Shown: in pieces, positions 41,059 through 51,345 of the stretch | Layout of the letters: each line of letters begins with the position of its first letter | How positions within the stretch are numbered: the first letter of the stretch is position 1 | Assembly: GCA_947642555.1 (NCBI GenBank) | Contig: CANRSX010000002.1 | Location: 62,001-126,000 of the forward strand | Length of the DNA: 64,000 bases | Reading direction: 5' to 3' | From: an uncultured Roseburia sp. | Lineage (GTDB): Bacteria > Bacillota > Clostridia > Lachnospirales > Lachnospiraceae | Made by a program: the position numbers and the translations under genes | The notes under the pieces: model-generated | Databases searched by the model: none | Seen by the model: the letters and a program-made list of their open reading frames with translations, nothing else | Told to the model about the DNA's origin: nothing

Positions 41059-41655
41059 ATGATTTTTTATTTTATACGGCATGGGGAAACGGACTGGAAT
41101 GTGAGAAAAAAAATACAGGGAAAGGCGGATATCCCGTTAAATGAAAACGGTCTGAACCAGGCAAAAGCGCTGGCGGACGAACTGGCGGAGCTAAAGCCGG
41201 ATGTTGTGCGGGCATACACGTCGCCGCAGCAGAGAGCAAAGCTGACAGCCGGGATCGCTGCGGAGGCGCTTGGAGTAGAATGCGTTTCCCTGGACGGCCT
41301 GCGCGAGATGGATCTGGGGGAGTGGGAAGGCTCAAACTGGGATATCATAGAGCAGACTTACGGTGAGGTATATCATTACTGGAATTCGCACCGGCGGTAT
41401 ACGCACACGCCGGGCGGGGAATGCTATAACGAGGTGCTGGAGCGTGCGCTGGAGTCACTCGGGATTATTCTGGAGCGCGAGCAGGGAGATGTGCTAGTGG
41501 TGACGCACAGCGCGATCCTTATGGTGCTGCGCTGTTATCTGGCCAGGCTGCCGTTTGAGGAGATGTTAAGGTTCCGGACGAAAAATGCCGCGTGGTTTAC
41601 GGTATCCGCGGAGGAGATGAAAGACGCGCTGACACGCTTTGCCGCCGGATACTGA
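41059..41655 (+). CDS. Histidine phosphatase family protein
   Basis: FYFIRHGETDWNVRKKIQGKADIPLNENG; VVTHSAILMVL. Confidence 0.93.
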   Translation: MIFYFIRHGETDWNVRKKIQGKADIPLNENGLNQAKALADELAELKPDVVRAYTSPQQRAKLTAGIAAEALGVECVSLDGLREMDLGEWEGSNWDIIEQTYGEVYHYWNSHRRYTHTPGGECYNEVLERALESLGIILEREQGDVLVVTHSAILMVLRCYLARLPFEEMLRFRTKNAAWFTVSAEEMKDALTRFAAGY

Positions 41656-41694
41656 TATGCAGCAGGTGTCCGGAGGGCACGGAAAGGAAGAGGA

Positions 41695-42882
41695 ATGAGC
41701 ACATATTTACTGTTAAAGCAGGGAACGATCCACAATGCGGTGACAGAGGAGCCCTTTATCGCGGATATTCTTGTGGAAGGCGGAAAGATAAAGATGATTG
41801 CGCCTGTACTGGAGGGAAAGCTGGTCAACGACGCGGAGGTGATCGATGCGACGGGGATTGACATCTATCCGGGCTTTGTGGATGCGCACTGCCATCTCGG
41901 GCTGGACGGCTACGCGGTCGGATTTGCGGGGGAGGACTTCAATGAGCTTGGAGATCCGGTGACGCCGCAGCTCTCGGCAGTCGACGCGATTAACCCGCAG
42001 GATGAGACGTTCCGGCAGGCCAGGGAGGGCGGTGTGACCTGTGTGTCCACCGGTCCGGGGAGTTCCAATGTGATCGGCGGCACCTTCTGCGTGATCAAGA
42101 CCAGCGGGACGCGGGTTGACGATATGGTGGTGAAGGAAAAGTCGGCGATGAAGGTTGCGTTCGGGGAGAACCCGAAGAACTGCTACAAGGACAAGGGCGT
42201 CTATTCCCGGATGTCGGTGGCGGCAAAGCTCCGGGAGACGTTACAGAAAGCGATCCTCTATGAAAAGAAGCTCACAGCAGCCGGCTGGCCGGACGAGACC
42301 GACTATGAGAAGCTGCCGGCGTATGACGCGAAGCTGGAGGCGATGCTGCCCGTGATCCGCGGGGAGATGCCGCTAAAGGCGCACGCGCACCGGGCGGATG
42401 ATATTTTTACTGCGATCCGCATTGCGAAGGAATTTCATTTGGATCTGCGGATCGACCACACGACGGACGGGGCGCTGATCGCGGAGGATCTGGCGAAAGA
42501 GGGCTTTCCGGTGGCGGTGGGTCCGTCATTCGGGCATGCGACCAAGTATGAGCTGAAGCATAAAGATTTCCAGACAGCGGCCACGCTGGATCAGGCGGGC
42601 TGCCAGGTCTCGATCATCACGGATTCCCCGGTGATCGAGGAGCGGTTTCTGGCCCTCTGCGCGGGCCGGGCGATCTATACCGGCATGGATCCGTTTCATG
42701 CCCTGCAGGCGATCACGATCAATGCGGCGAAGCACATCGGCGCGGAGGATCGCGTCGGGAGCATCGAGGAGGGGAAGGATGCGGATTTTGTTCTGGTAAA
42801 GGGGTCGCCGTTTGCTGTGGATGCAGAGATTCTATATACGATTATAAATGGAAATGTGGCATACCGCCGCGAAGAATCATAA
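41695..42882 (+). CDS. Amidohydrolase (imidazolonepropionase-like)
   Basis: IYPGFVDAHCHLGLDGYAVG; MPLKAHAHRADDIFTAIRIAKEF; C-terminal IGAEDRVGSIEEGKDADFVLVKG. Confidence 0.9.
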   Translation: MSTYLLLKQGTIHNAVTEEPFIADILVEGGKIKMIAPVLEGKLVNDAEVIDATGIDIYPGFVDAHCHLGLDGYAVGFAGEDFNELGDPVTPQLSAVDAINPQDETFRQAREGGVTCVSTGPGSSNVIGGTFCVIKTSGTRVDDMVVKEKSAMKVAFGENPKNCYKDKGVYSRMSVAAKLRETLQKAILYEKKLTAAGWPDETDYEKLPAYDAKLEAMLPVIRGEMPLKAHAHRADDIFTAIRIAKEFHLDLRIDHTTDGALIAEDLAKEGFPVAVGPSFGHATKYELKHKDFQTAATLDQAGCQVSIITDSPVIEERFLALCAGRAIYTGMDPFHALQAITINAAKHIGAEDRVGSIEEGKDADFVLVKGSPFAVDAEILYTIINGNVAYRREES

Positions 42883-42911
42883 ACGGGAAAAAGCTTAGAA
42901 GGCGGAAGGCC

Positions 42912-42938
42912 GGTTCCGCAAAACGGGACCGGCCTTTG
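42912..42938. terminator. Probable bidirectional terminator between convergent genes
   Basis: GGCCGGTTCC gcaaaac GGGACCGGCCTTTGT (approximate coordinates). Confidence 0.7.
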
Positions 42939-42955
42939 TGCGCTCTTCCGAGCCG

Positions 42956-43945
42956 TTATTCTGATTTCTTTCTGCCGAAAAAGGAACGCTTCTCCGGCTT
43001 TTTCTCCCCGACAGAACCCGGGTCCGTAGCTCCGGGCCTGTCAGGCGCCCCAGGACTTTCTACATTCGTCTTTTGGTTTTCATTCTCTTCCTTCCACTTA
43101 AAATAATCGGCGTCCAGATTGATTTTAATCTCTACAGGCACGAGATCAGGATCCTCCTTTTCTGCCTCCTCATCTGAAAAATCAGGTTCCTGGATTTCCG
43201 GGAGCTCCTCGTCCGGGAGCGGGATTCCGGCTTTTTCAAAATATTCCGTATTGATTTTAATCTCGGGCTGGCCTGCCGCGGGGACCGAAAGGATGTTCTC
43301 ATCGGTTTCGCCGTCTGATTCCGGCGCCGGATGTTCTGCGTTCCCATCGGCCTGGTCCGGTTTCTGCTCCGCTTTCTTTTCCGCTTTTCTGCGCTCGGCC
43401 CTGATCCTGGCTTTCTGCGCGTTCTCCTTCTCCTTTTCCTTCCGGATCTGCGCATTCCGCTCTTCGATCAGCTTTAAATATTTATTGGTGTCCCTCAGAT
43501 CCTCCAGGTGGCTTTTGAGCTCGGACTGATCTCTGTGCACCAGCGCTTTTTCCTTTTGAAGATCCGCCATCATTTTATGGCAGATCTGTTTCATGGCGTC
43601 TGCCGTCTCCTGCATGATATCTTCGACGCGCTGCAGCGCCTCGTCCGTGTAAAGCACAGATCCGGCATAGACATCCTCCGCTGTATGGCCTGCATCCTGT
43701 ATGATCTCCTCCGCTTTTCTGCGAAGCTCCCGCTCCGCCGCATCGCGGCTCTGCCGGGAGAGATCCCGTTCCTCCATCATCTCATAAATACAGAGATTCA
43801 GCTGCTGTAAAAGTCCCAGTACCTCCTGCTTATCCACAATGATCCGGTTGGTCATCCGGTCATATACCTCGCTCTGTGCGAATAATATGTGAATTGCCCG
43901 TAATACCTGTTCTGTCTTATCCTGTGCGCTCATGTTATTCCTCAT
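42956..43945 (-). CDS. Coiled-coil protein of unknown function
   Basis: Predominantly charged heptad-like N-terminal two-thirds; acidic/proline tail and basic end RSFFGRKKSE. Confidence 0.65.
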   Translation of the reverse strand: MRNNMSAQDKTEQVLRAIHILFAQSEVYDRMTNRIIVDKQEVLGLLQQLNLCIYEMMEERDLSRQSRDAAERELRRKAEEIIQDAGHTAEDVYAGSVLYTDEALQRVEDIMQETADAMKQICHKMMADLQKEKALVHRDQSELKSHLEDLRDTNKYLKLIEERNAQIRKEKEKENAQKARIRAERRKAEKKAEQKPDQADGNAEHPAPESDGETDENILSVPAAGQPEIKINTEYFEKAGIPLPDEELPEIQEPDFSDEEAEKEDPDLVPVEIKINLDADYFKWKEENENQKTNVESPGAPDRPGATDPGSVGEKKPEKRSFFGRKKSE

Positions 43946-43986
43946 TTCCAGATCCGTACACTCACATCGCCTGCTGTTATAGTATT

Positions 43987-45939
43987 TTATTTGCTCCGTC
44001 TCTTCTGTATGCGTTTTACCAGCTTTACGATACCGGTCACGAGCAGCAGGATGAGAATTACCAGCAGAAGCACAACCGCAGCGATGATGATCGAAAACTT
44101 GTTCGGGTGCTTTAAGAGATCCGCCAGGTTTCTGCTGTCCTCTATGGCCTTCCGGTCATGAAGCCCGCTGTAATATGCCGGCACGTCCGCGATGCCGTCG
44201 CCGTCCGTATCCGGAAAAGATTCCATATATCCGGCGATCGCTGCCCAGGCTTTCAGCTCTTTTCCGTCTTCCATGAGAATCACGTCCTCAAAGTCGTCAA
44301 TCGGCGTACCGTCCGCGTATTTCGGCACCAGTGAAAGAAGACCGTAGGACATATCGGTCACAGCGCTTAACATCTGCCCGCTGTAGAGATCCGCTACCAC
44401 GCGGTAGAGCTTATCGTCCTCAATCTCAACCCGGTTTCCGTCCGCGTCGGTCAGGTAAATATCCGTCACTTTGTTTAAAATCATGCGGTTTGGATTGAAG
44501 GTGAAATTCATCCCGCTGATATAAAGCCGTGCGGTCGTCATATAATCGGAGACGGAGGCGTCGATCTCGGCCGCTGTTTTTAACTCCTCGCCGGTCAGAT
44601 AGACGCTGACTAACGGATAGCCCGGCACGCCGTCCGGCCCGGTCCCCAGAGAGTAGGAATTAAACACGTGTTCCACAGTAATCCCGCCGGTGGTATAGGT
44701 ATCCCGCACCGTTCCGCTCGGCACGACGGCAAAATCGACGGGAATACCATCGTAATCCGCGGAATTCATGGCGGCATAAACATATGCGTCTGCAATCAGG
44801 TCACCGAGATTGTGCTCCCGGTGTTCGTATTCGAGCTCGTGCAGGGAAGAAAATTCCACGGTGTTTTCTGCGAGCACCTGATCTCTTGTGTAATCAAAGG
44901 CGGACAGATAGGCGTCATCCACCGCGGCCATAAACGAATCAATCTTTTCCTGTGTCGCCTTATCTGCCGCGATATCTGCGGTGATCGGGATCAGCCCGTA
45001 TTCCGCCATCGTCCAGCGTCCGTCTTCCTTCTGCGTGAGGGAGAGAGAGCCGATCCGTTTGCCGTATTCCCCGGTTGACACGATCCAGGTATCCCCGTGC
45101 ACGATCGGTTCCTCCAGATCGGTGTGGGTGTGGCCGCTGATGATCAGATCGAGCTCCGGAACCTGCTTTGCGAGAATTTCATCCTCGGATTTCTTCTCGT
45201 CCGGCCAGGTACCGCTGTGGGATACGCAGACAATCATATCGACATTCTCGTTTTCCCGGATTGCGGCGACTGTTTTCTTTACGGACTCCACCGGATCCGC
45301 GAATATCAGCTCGCAGGTCGGCGCGCATGCCAGAGCGTCCGTGCCGAAGACGCCGAGCACGGCAATACGGACATCGCCTTTTTTCACAACCACATAGTCC
45401 GTCACGCCGTAGGCCGAAAAACCGTCCGCGATCCGCTGCTGCCCCTCGCTTAACCCTGCCGCTTCCATGGCCTCCCAGTCCACATTGCAGACGACGAGCG
45501 CCGGCAGGGGATCCCCGCTGTCCGCGGCGCTGCACAGCATATTCGAAAGCCCGGCGGAGCGATAATCAAATTCGTGATTTCCGAGCGTCGTGACATCGCA
45601 GCCGATGGCCCCTAACATGCGCAGCTCCGCCGCCTCCTCCTCAAAGACGGTCTGCACCAGCGTCCCCATGGAAAAATCGCCGCCGTCCAGCACCAGGGTA
45701 TCGGGATTCTCCGCCTTTTTCTCATCGATCACGGTACGGATTCTGGCAAACCCTCCGACTTCTGTCTCCTTGTCATCTATAATTGTAGTAAAGCTGTCCA
45801 GATGAGAATGTGTGTCATGGGTAAAAATGACATCCACACGTTTCGGACCGGTCTGTGCGCCGGCGCTCATGACCCCGAACAGCATGACAGATATCACTGC
45901 GGTCAGGAGTCCGGCAAGGATGTTTTTGTGCTTTTTCAT
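43987..45939 (-). CDS. Bifunctional metallophosphatase/5'-nucleotidase with C-terminal membrane anchor
   Basis: VIFTHDTHSHLDSF, TLGNHEFDYRSAG, ISGHTHTDLEEP; C-terminal TM and KRIQKRRSK. Confidence 0.9.
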   Translation of the reverse strand: MKKHKNILAGLLTAVISVMLFGVMSAGAQTGPKRVDVIFTHDTHSHLDSFTTIIDDKETEVGGFARIRTVIDEKKAENPDTLVLDGGDFSMGTLVQTVFEEEAAELRMLGAIGCDVTTLGNHEFDYRSAGLSNMLCSAADSGDPLPALVVCNVDWEAMEAAGLSEGQQRIADGFSAYGVTDYVVVKKGDVRIAVLGVFGTDALACAPTCELIFADPVESVKKTVAAIRENENVDMIVCVSHSGTWPDEKKSEDEILAKQVPELDLIISGHTHTDLEEPIVHGDTWIVSTGEYGKRIGSLSLTQKEDGRWTMAEYGLIPITADIAADKATQEKIDSFMAAVDDAYLSAFDYTRDQVLAENTVEFSSLHELEYEHREHNLGDLIADAYVYAAMNSADYDGIPVDFAVVPSGTVRDTYTTGGITVEHVFNSYSLGTGPDGVPGYPLVSVYLTGEELKTAAEIDASVSDYMTTARLYISGMNFTFNPNRMILNKVTDIYLTDADGNRVEIEDDKLYRVVADLYSGQMLSAVTDMSYGLLSLVPKYADGTPIDDFEDVILMEDGKELKAWAAIAGYMESFPDTDGDGIADVPAYYSGLHDRKAIEDSRNLADLLKHPNKFSIIIAAVVLLLVILILLLVTGIVKLVKRIQKRRSK

Positions 45940-46156
45940 AGTGATCCCCCATTTCTTTCCTCTGTTAGTTCTGGTTGTTTTATCTATTTTACCCGAAATA
46001 TGTCCATCTGTAAATGAAAAATCCCGGCATATCCATGTATAAAATGGGCAGATTGCATAAATCCGTGAAACTAAGAAGCGATAACTACGAATATAGATTG
46101 ATATCTTGTCAACTCTGTGTTAAAATAAAGAAAAATGACAGAAAACGGAAGGAGCG

Positions 46157-46609
46157 TTGAGTCAGATGAAGAAGAATAAAAAAACAGAAATTCTTAGCTT
46201 TACAGAATACAAAAAAATGCAGGAGATGAAAAAAATGCAGGAGAACGGTCTGAATCAGAGGGAAACTGCCAATCTGCCGGAAGAGCCGGACACGCCCGTC
46301 TTAAGACGCTGTCTGGACTGGTACATGGAACTTGACGGGAGCGACCGGATCAGTTTTCTGTGTTCGCTGGTGATCGACCCGGTCTTTTTGATCCTCTTTG
46401 CGTACGGCATAACCGGTAACTGGCTGTTTATCCCGCTGGCCTATCTCATTGTGGATCCGCTTATCATTCTCTGCTGGATCCGCAATGAAAAGAAACGGCG
46501 GGAGGAAGAAGTGCCGTTTACCAAAGAGTATTTCGATTTTCTCCGTCAGCTGCTGGCGGATGTGTATGGTGATGAGGAGGAGAACGGGAAATCTTCCGAT
46601 AAAGAATAA
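46157..46609 (+). CDS. Small membrane protein of unknown function
   Basis: TTG start after GGAAGGAGCG; two hydrophobic segments; 18-bp duplication giving KMQEM KKMQEN. Confidence 0.6.
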   Translation: MSQMKKNKKTEILSFTEYKKMQEMKKMQENGLNQRETANLPEEPDTPVLRRCLDWYMELDGSDRISFLCSLVIDPVFLILFAYGITGNWLFIPLAYLIVDPLIILCWIRNEKKRREEEVPFTKEYFDFLRQLLADVYGDEEENGKSSDKE

Positions 46610-46687
46610 GACGCCGCGAATGCCCACACTGAATAAACCGGCGAAGGTCCGGTAAAAAACAGAATTTCCTGAACGGAAAAGCGGTAT

Positions 46688-47002
46688 TCAGCCTGGATCG
46701 GGATGTCTCATGACCTCGATCAGCTCGCGGATAATCCGGATCTGCGCGTCTGTTAAATCCCTGACCTCGATCATGGCGGCATGGCTGTCCGTGGCCGACC
46801 TGCCGAGAATATAATCCGTGGAGGAATGATAGATATCGGCAAGCGCGATGAGCCGCTCAAGGCTGGGATTGCGCTCCGTGTTCTCATAGGCGCTGATTAA
46901 GGATGAGGTGACGCCGAGCCGGTCCGCCACCGCACTTTGAGAGAGATGGTTCTTTTGGCGCAATTCGACTAACCGGTCAGCCATATTTTTCTTCATAACC
47001 AT
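46688..47002 (-). CDS. XRE-family transcriptional regulator
   Basis: LVELRQKNHLSQSAVADRLGVTSSLISAYENTERNPSLERLIALADIY. Confidence 0.9.
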   Translation of the reverse strand: MVMKKNMADRLVELRQKNHLSQSAVADRLGVTSSLISAYENTERNPSLERLIALADIYHSSTDYILGRSATDSHAAMIEVRDLTDAQIRIIRELIEVMRHPDPG

Positions 47003-47134
47003 CTGTCCCCTCCTTATCTGCCGATGGGTACAAAATACTCACCTATATTATAGAGAGGGATATCGAAATGCGGGTTGCGAAAATATCAACTGACAGTGGA
47101 ACCCTCCGCATATCAGTATATGAAGAAGACATAA

Positions 47135-47169
47135 AAAAATGCATCATGCGGCTGACATGATGCATTTTT
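47135..47169. terminator. Bidirectional intrinsic terminator after the LCP gene
   Basis: AAAAATGCATCATG cggctga CATGATGCATTTTT. Confidence 0.9.
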
Positions 47170-47174
47170 GCGGG

Positions 47175-48227
47175 TCAGAACCCGTCGCCCTTTGAGAACC
47201 CGGTTTTCTGGACGATCGCTGTGCTGTTCTGCTGTACGGTATCCGAGGGGACATAGTCAGTGTCGCCATACAGGAATGCGTGCAGCTGCGTCACATTGGA
47301 TGACAGGTCGCAGGGAACCACGACGTCCCCTTCCTTTTCATAGCGCTTTGTATTCTTCTCAAAGGGGAAGCCGCCGGTCTCGCCGATGCTGTAGTGGAAC
47401 ATATTCGCGGCGAGGGAGAGCAGGTCGGCATTGGAAAAGCTCGTCTGTATGTCGCCGAATACCTGGTCGATCAGCCGGTTAATGGTTTTTAAGTCGGAGT
47501 GCTGCGCCTTTTCGACCATCGCGGAGAGGACTGCGCGCTGGCGTTCCGTACGCCGGTAATCATCGCCTCCGCCGTAACGGATCCGGGCATAGGCAGTGGC
47601 CTGTACCCCGTCAAGCGTATAGGTGCCGCCGGAGGGCGGGCATTCTGAGCGGCCTCCCGTGATTTTGTTGATCTCCTCAATATAGCCGAGCATCAGGATC
47701 GCCTCGTCGTCCGTGATGGTCATCTCGATTCCTCCAAGCAGGTCGATGCATTCCACCAGCGCGCCGAAATCAACCGTCACATAATCCGAGATCGCGAGGT
47801 CGAGGTTGGTGTTTAACATGGAGATCGCCTGCTCCGGGCCTCCCTTTGCGTAAGCGGCATTGCATTTTTCAAAGACGCCGCCTCCGGTATCCAGGTAGGA
47901 ATCCCGGTAGACCGAGAGCAGCTTTACCTCGTGGGTGTCGTCATTGATGCTTGCGAGCATGATCACATCGCTGCGCCCGGTGGAGAGCTTTCCGGTGGAG
48001 CGGTTGTCCAGCCCGAACAGCGCGATCGTCCGGTAGCCGGACATGATCTCCTGACTCTCCTCGGATATGCCCTCGTTTACCGGCACCTGATCCATATTGA
48101 TATCATTTTTCTGAATTTTTGATAATTTCACGACAATAAACAATACGGCGGCCAGCACCAGCAGCAGAATCAGCTCGAAAGCGACCAGTATGATTCTGCG
48201 CCGTAATTTTTTCTTTTTGGTTCGCAT
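47175..48227 (-). CDS. LCP (LytR-CpsA-Psr) family protein
   Basis: N-terminal TM; TGRSDVIMLASINDDTHEVKLLSVYRDSYLD; QATAYARIRYGGGDDYRRTERQRAVL. Confidence 0.93.
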   Translation of the reverse strand: MRTKKKKLRRRIILVAFELILLLVLAAVLFIVVKLSKIQKNDINMDQVPVNEGISEESQEIMSGYRTIALFGLDNRSTGKLSTGRSDVIMLASINDDTHEVKLLSVYRDSYLDTGGGVFEKCNAAYAKGGPEQAISMLNTNLDLAISDYVTVDFGALVECIDLLGGIEMTITDDEAILMLGYIEEINKITGGRSECPPSGGTYTLDGVQATAYARIRYGGGDDYRRTERQRAVLSAMVEKAQHSDLKTINRLIDQVFGDIQTSFSNADLLSLAANMFHYSIGETGGFPFEKNTKRYEKEGDVVVPCDLSSNVTQLHAFLYGDTDYVPSDTVQQNSTAIVQKTGFSKGDGF

Positions 48228-48501
48228 GGTTCCTTCTCCCTTCAGAACGTGGTTTTGTGTCCGTTTCATGATAAGGCGGGAATGCGCCGGATGCAATAAA
48301 GGCTTTCTTAATATTATATGAGGAGTCTCTTAACTCCGGCGTTCCGTCGGGACGGGACCGGGAAAGGCCGGACGGACAGATTCTTAAGAATAAAATAAGA
48401 AATCACATCTACTACTATTTAAATTTTCCTGTTAGAATGGACGAAACAGCTGCGATGCACATGGGAAGGAACCGTCCCGTGTGGGAAAGGATGGGGACAG
48501 G

Positions 48502-49194
48502 ATGCAGACAATTCTGGTATGTGATGACGATAAAGAGATCGTGGAAGCCATTGATATTTACCTGCAGCAGGAGGGCTACCATATCTTAAAGGCATACGAC
48601 GGGGAGGAAGCGCTTGAGGTATTAAAAAACAACGAGGTTCATCTTCTGATTATGGATGTCATGATGCCGCGTCTTGACGGCATCCGGGCTACGCTTAAGA
48701 TCCGGGAGGAGAGCAGTATCCCGATCATCATACTCTCCGCCAAGACGGAGGACGCGGACAAGATTCTGGGGTTAAATATCGGCGCGGACGATTATGTGGA
48801 AAAGCCGTTCAACCCGCTTGAGCTGGTCGCGCGTGTCAAATCACAGCTGCGGCGCTATACACAGCTCGGGAATGCGACGGACGCGGGAGCCGCCGTGTAT
48901 ACAGTGGGCGGCCTGTCGATCAACGACGACTTAAAAGAAGTGACCGTGGACGGGGAGCCGGTGAAGCTCACCCCGATCGAGTACAATATTCTGCTGCTGC
49001 TGGTGAAGAATCAGGGCAAGGTATTTTCCATCAACCAGATTTATGAGAGCATCTGGAACGAGGATGCCATCGGAGCGGACAATACCGTGGCGGTACACAT
49101 CCGCCACATCCGGGAGAAGATCGAGATCAATCCCAGGGAGCCCCGGTATTTAAAAGTTGTGTGGGGCGTGGGATACAAGGTTGACAGGAGCTAG
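48502..49194 (+). CDS. OmpR-family response regulator
   Basis: ILVCDDDKEIVEAIDIYL; MDVMMPRLDG; winged-helix C-terminus. Confidence 0.95.
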   Translation: MQTILVCDDDKEIVEAIDIYLQQEGYHILKAYDGEEALEVLKNNEVHLLIMDVMMPRLDGIRATLKIREESSIPIIILSAKTEDADKILGLNIGADDYVEKPFNPLELVARVKSQLRRYTQLGNATDAGAAVYTVGGLSINDDLKEVTVDGEPVKLTPIEYNILLLLVKNQGKVFSINQIYESIWNEDAIGADNTVAVHIRHIREKIEINPREPRYLKVVWGVGYKVDRS

Positions 49195-49205
49195 AGGAAA
49201 TTTCT

Positions 49206-51215
49206 ATGGGAAAAAAGACCTATGGTTACGGGATGAAGATGACAGGGCTGATCCTCCATATTTTCTTTACGATTGTGCTTGCCGTCTCCGTATTTCTGCT
49301 GGCTTCCCTGGTCAGTAAGAGCATCCTGGAGGTCACGGATATCGGCACGGAGGATTTTTTAAGCTCCGGCTATTATCTGAAGTGCATGGAGAAGAAATGC
49401 AACAGCTTATCCGAATACCTTCGCCTGACCAGGCTGGGCGAGTCCCGGAACGCGGAGGAGGATAAGCTCTACCTTCAGTATACGAATGAATTCCGGCAGG
49501 AGAATTCCAACTTCTGCTTCTGGTATCAGATTGACGATATCTGGTATACCAACCAGCCGGATACAAGGGAGGGGCAGGCGTTTGACACGCAGACGATCCT
49601 CATGGAGGCAAAGACCATGGGGGATTATCTGCTCTACGATATGGTAAACAAAGAATTCGGCACCAATATCCGCGGGCTGGAGCGGTATTTTTTTGACGGC
49701 TACAACAGCCAGATGTACTGGCCGCTTGAGAATGTGGTGCTCGTGCTGGGCGTGGATACGCAGCTCTCCGCAAAGGACGATCTGTACGAGGCCAGCCTGG
49801 AGTACCAGAGGCTGCACCCCTGGATCCGGATCAGCATCTTAGGCGGGCTGGTGAGCCTGGTCGGCTGGATCTTATCACTCGTCTACTTAACGCTCGCGGC
49901 AGGGCGCAGGGAGGATGAGGAAGGCTGCTTCTTAAGCCCGGTCGACAAGATCAAGACCGAGCTGATGATCGCCGGATTTGTCTTTCTGACCAGCGAGCTT
50001 CTGTTGCTAAGCGGCAGGGCGGGAAATAAGGAATGGGATGTCTCGGGACTTCTGGTGGCGTCCGGCACGATCAGCTTTCTGATCGATACGCTCTTTCTGG
50101 TATTTTACTTAAGCATGGTGCGCAGGCTGAAAGCCGAGGTGATGTGGGAAAACAGCCTTGCCTGCTGGCTTGGAAGAGGGCTGGAAAAGACCTTTCGCGA
50201 GCGGTCGGTGACGGTGCGGGTGCTTCTGGCCTTTTCGGTACACCTGTCGGTCTGCTTTGTGCTGGCTCTGCTTATGTTCCGGCGGGAGAGCCTGATCTCG
50301 TTTCTGCTGCTGCTGGTTTTCTGCGGGATGGAAGCGTATATGCTGCTGCGCAGGGCGGTGGAGCATTTTTACATTTTAAAAGGTGTGGAAAAGATCGCGG
50401 GCGGGGATCTTTCGGCGAAGATTGACCTTTCCGAGGTACACGGGGAGGACAGAAAGCTTGCGGAGGCGGTCAACAATATTGGGACCGGACTGTTAAACGC
50501 AGTGGACGACAGCACAAAAAACGAGCGCATGAAGGCGGATCTGATTACAAACGTCTCGCACGATATCAAGACGCCTCTGACCTCGATTATCAATTATGTC
50601 AATCTGATCCGGCGCGAGGACATCGAGAACGAGCGCGTAAAGAACTATATTCAGATTCTGGACGAGAAATCCCAGCGCTTAAAGCAGCTGACGGAGGATC
50701 TGGTGGAGGCGTCGAGGGTCAGCTCCGGGAATGTAAAGCTTGACATGCAGCAGATTGACCTTGTGGAGCTGGTATATCAGACCGGAGGGGAATTTAACGA
50801 GAAGTTCGAGGAAAAGGAGCTGACGATCGTGACAAAGCTCCCGAAGTGCGCGGTATATATCCGGGCAGACGGCAGACATCTCTACCGCGTGATCGAGAAT
50901 CTCTACAACAATGCCGCCAAATATGCGCTCGAGAAGACCAGGGTCTATGTGGAAGTGCAGGAACAGGACAATCAGGCGATATTTTCGATCAAAAATGTCT
51001 CGGAGCGCTCCCTGGCCGAGAGCAATGAGAGCGTGGACGATCTGACGGAGCGGTTTATCCGCGGCGACGTCTCGCGCACGACGGAGGGGAGCGGATTGGG
51101 ACTGTCGATCGCGAAGAATCTGACCGTGCTGATGGGAGGGGAGTTTAAGGTCTCCGCGGACGGGGATTTATTCAAGGCAACCATTATCTTCCAGATTTTT
51201 CCAGGGGGGGGGTAA
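49206..51215 (+). CDS. Multi-TM sensor histidine kinase ending in a G9 tract
   Basis: VSHDIKTPLTSIINYVNLI; GSGLGLSIAKNL; ends IFPGGG*. Confidence 0.95.
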   Translation: MGKKTYGYGMKMTGLILHIFFTIVLAVSVFLLASLVSKSILEVTDIGTEDFLSSGYYLKCMEKKCNSLSEYLRLTRLGESRNAEEDKLYLQYTNEFRQENSNFCFWYQIDDIWYTNQPDTREGQAFDTQTILMEAKTMGDYLLYDMVNKEFGTNIRGLERYFFDGYNSQMYWPLENVVLVLGVDTQLSAKDDLYEASLEYQRLHPWIRISILGGLVSLVGWILSLVYLTLAAGRREDEEGCFLSPVDKIKTELMIAGFVFLTSELLLLSGRAGNKEWDVSGLLVASGTISFLIDTLFLVFYLSMVRRLKAEVMWENSLACWLGRGLEKTFRERSVTVRVLLAFSVHLSVCFVLALLMFRRESLISFLLLLVFCGMEAYMLLRRAVEHFYILKGVEKIAGGDLSAKIDLSEVHGEDRKLAEAVNNIGTGLLNAVDDSTKNERMKADLITNVSHDIKTPLTSIINYVNLIRREDIENERVKNYIQILDEKSQRLKQLTEDLVEASRVSSGNVKLDMQQIDLVELVYQTGGEFNEKFEEKELTIVTKLPKCAVYIRADGRHLYRVIENLYNNAAKYALEKTRVYVEVQEQDNQAIFSIKNVSERSLAESNESVDDLTERFIRGDVSRTTEGSGLGLSIAKNLTVLMGGEFKVSADGDLFKATIIFQIFPGGG

Positions 51216-51303
51216 AATAGAATTGACAGATGAACGCGAACTGCGTCACTGGGATACCGTACACCGGATTTATCATACCTGGAATTCTTATCTGTAAGCT
51301 GCG

Positions 51304-51345
51304 GCGGGAGTCGGCGATGTCTGCTTCCCGCCGTTTTAAAATTCT
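51304..51345. terminator. Intrinsic terminator between convergent HK and AraC genes
   Basis: CGGCGGGAgtcggcgatgtctgcTTCCCGCCG TTTTAAAAT (approximate coordinates). Confidence 0.75.

Noticed and set aside
46200-46250. 18-bp duplication AAAAAAATGCAGGAGATG/AAC in the 150-aa membrane protein gene
   Set aside because: Short A-rich duplication with two copies only; noted in the feature but not strong enough as a separate finding.
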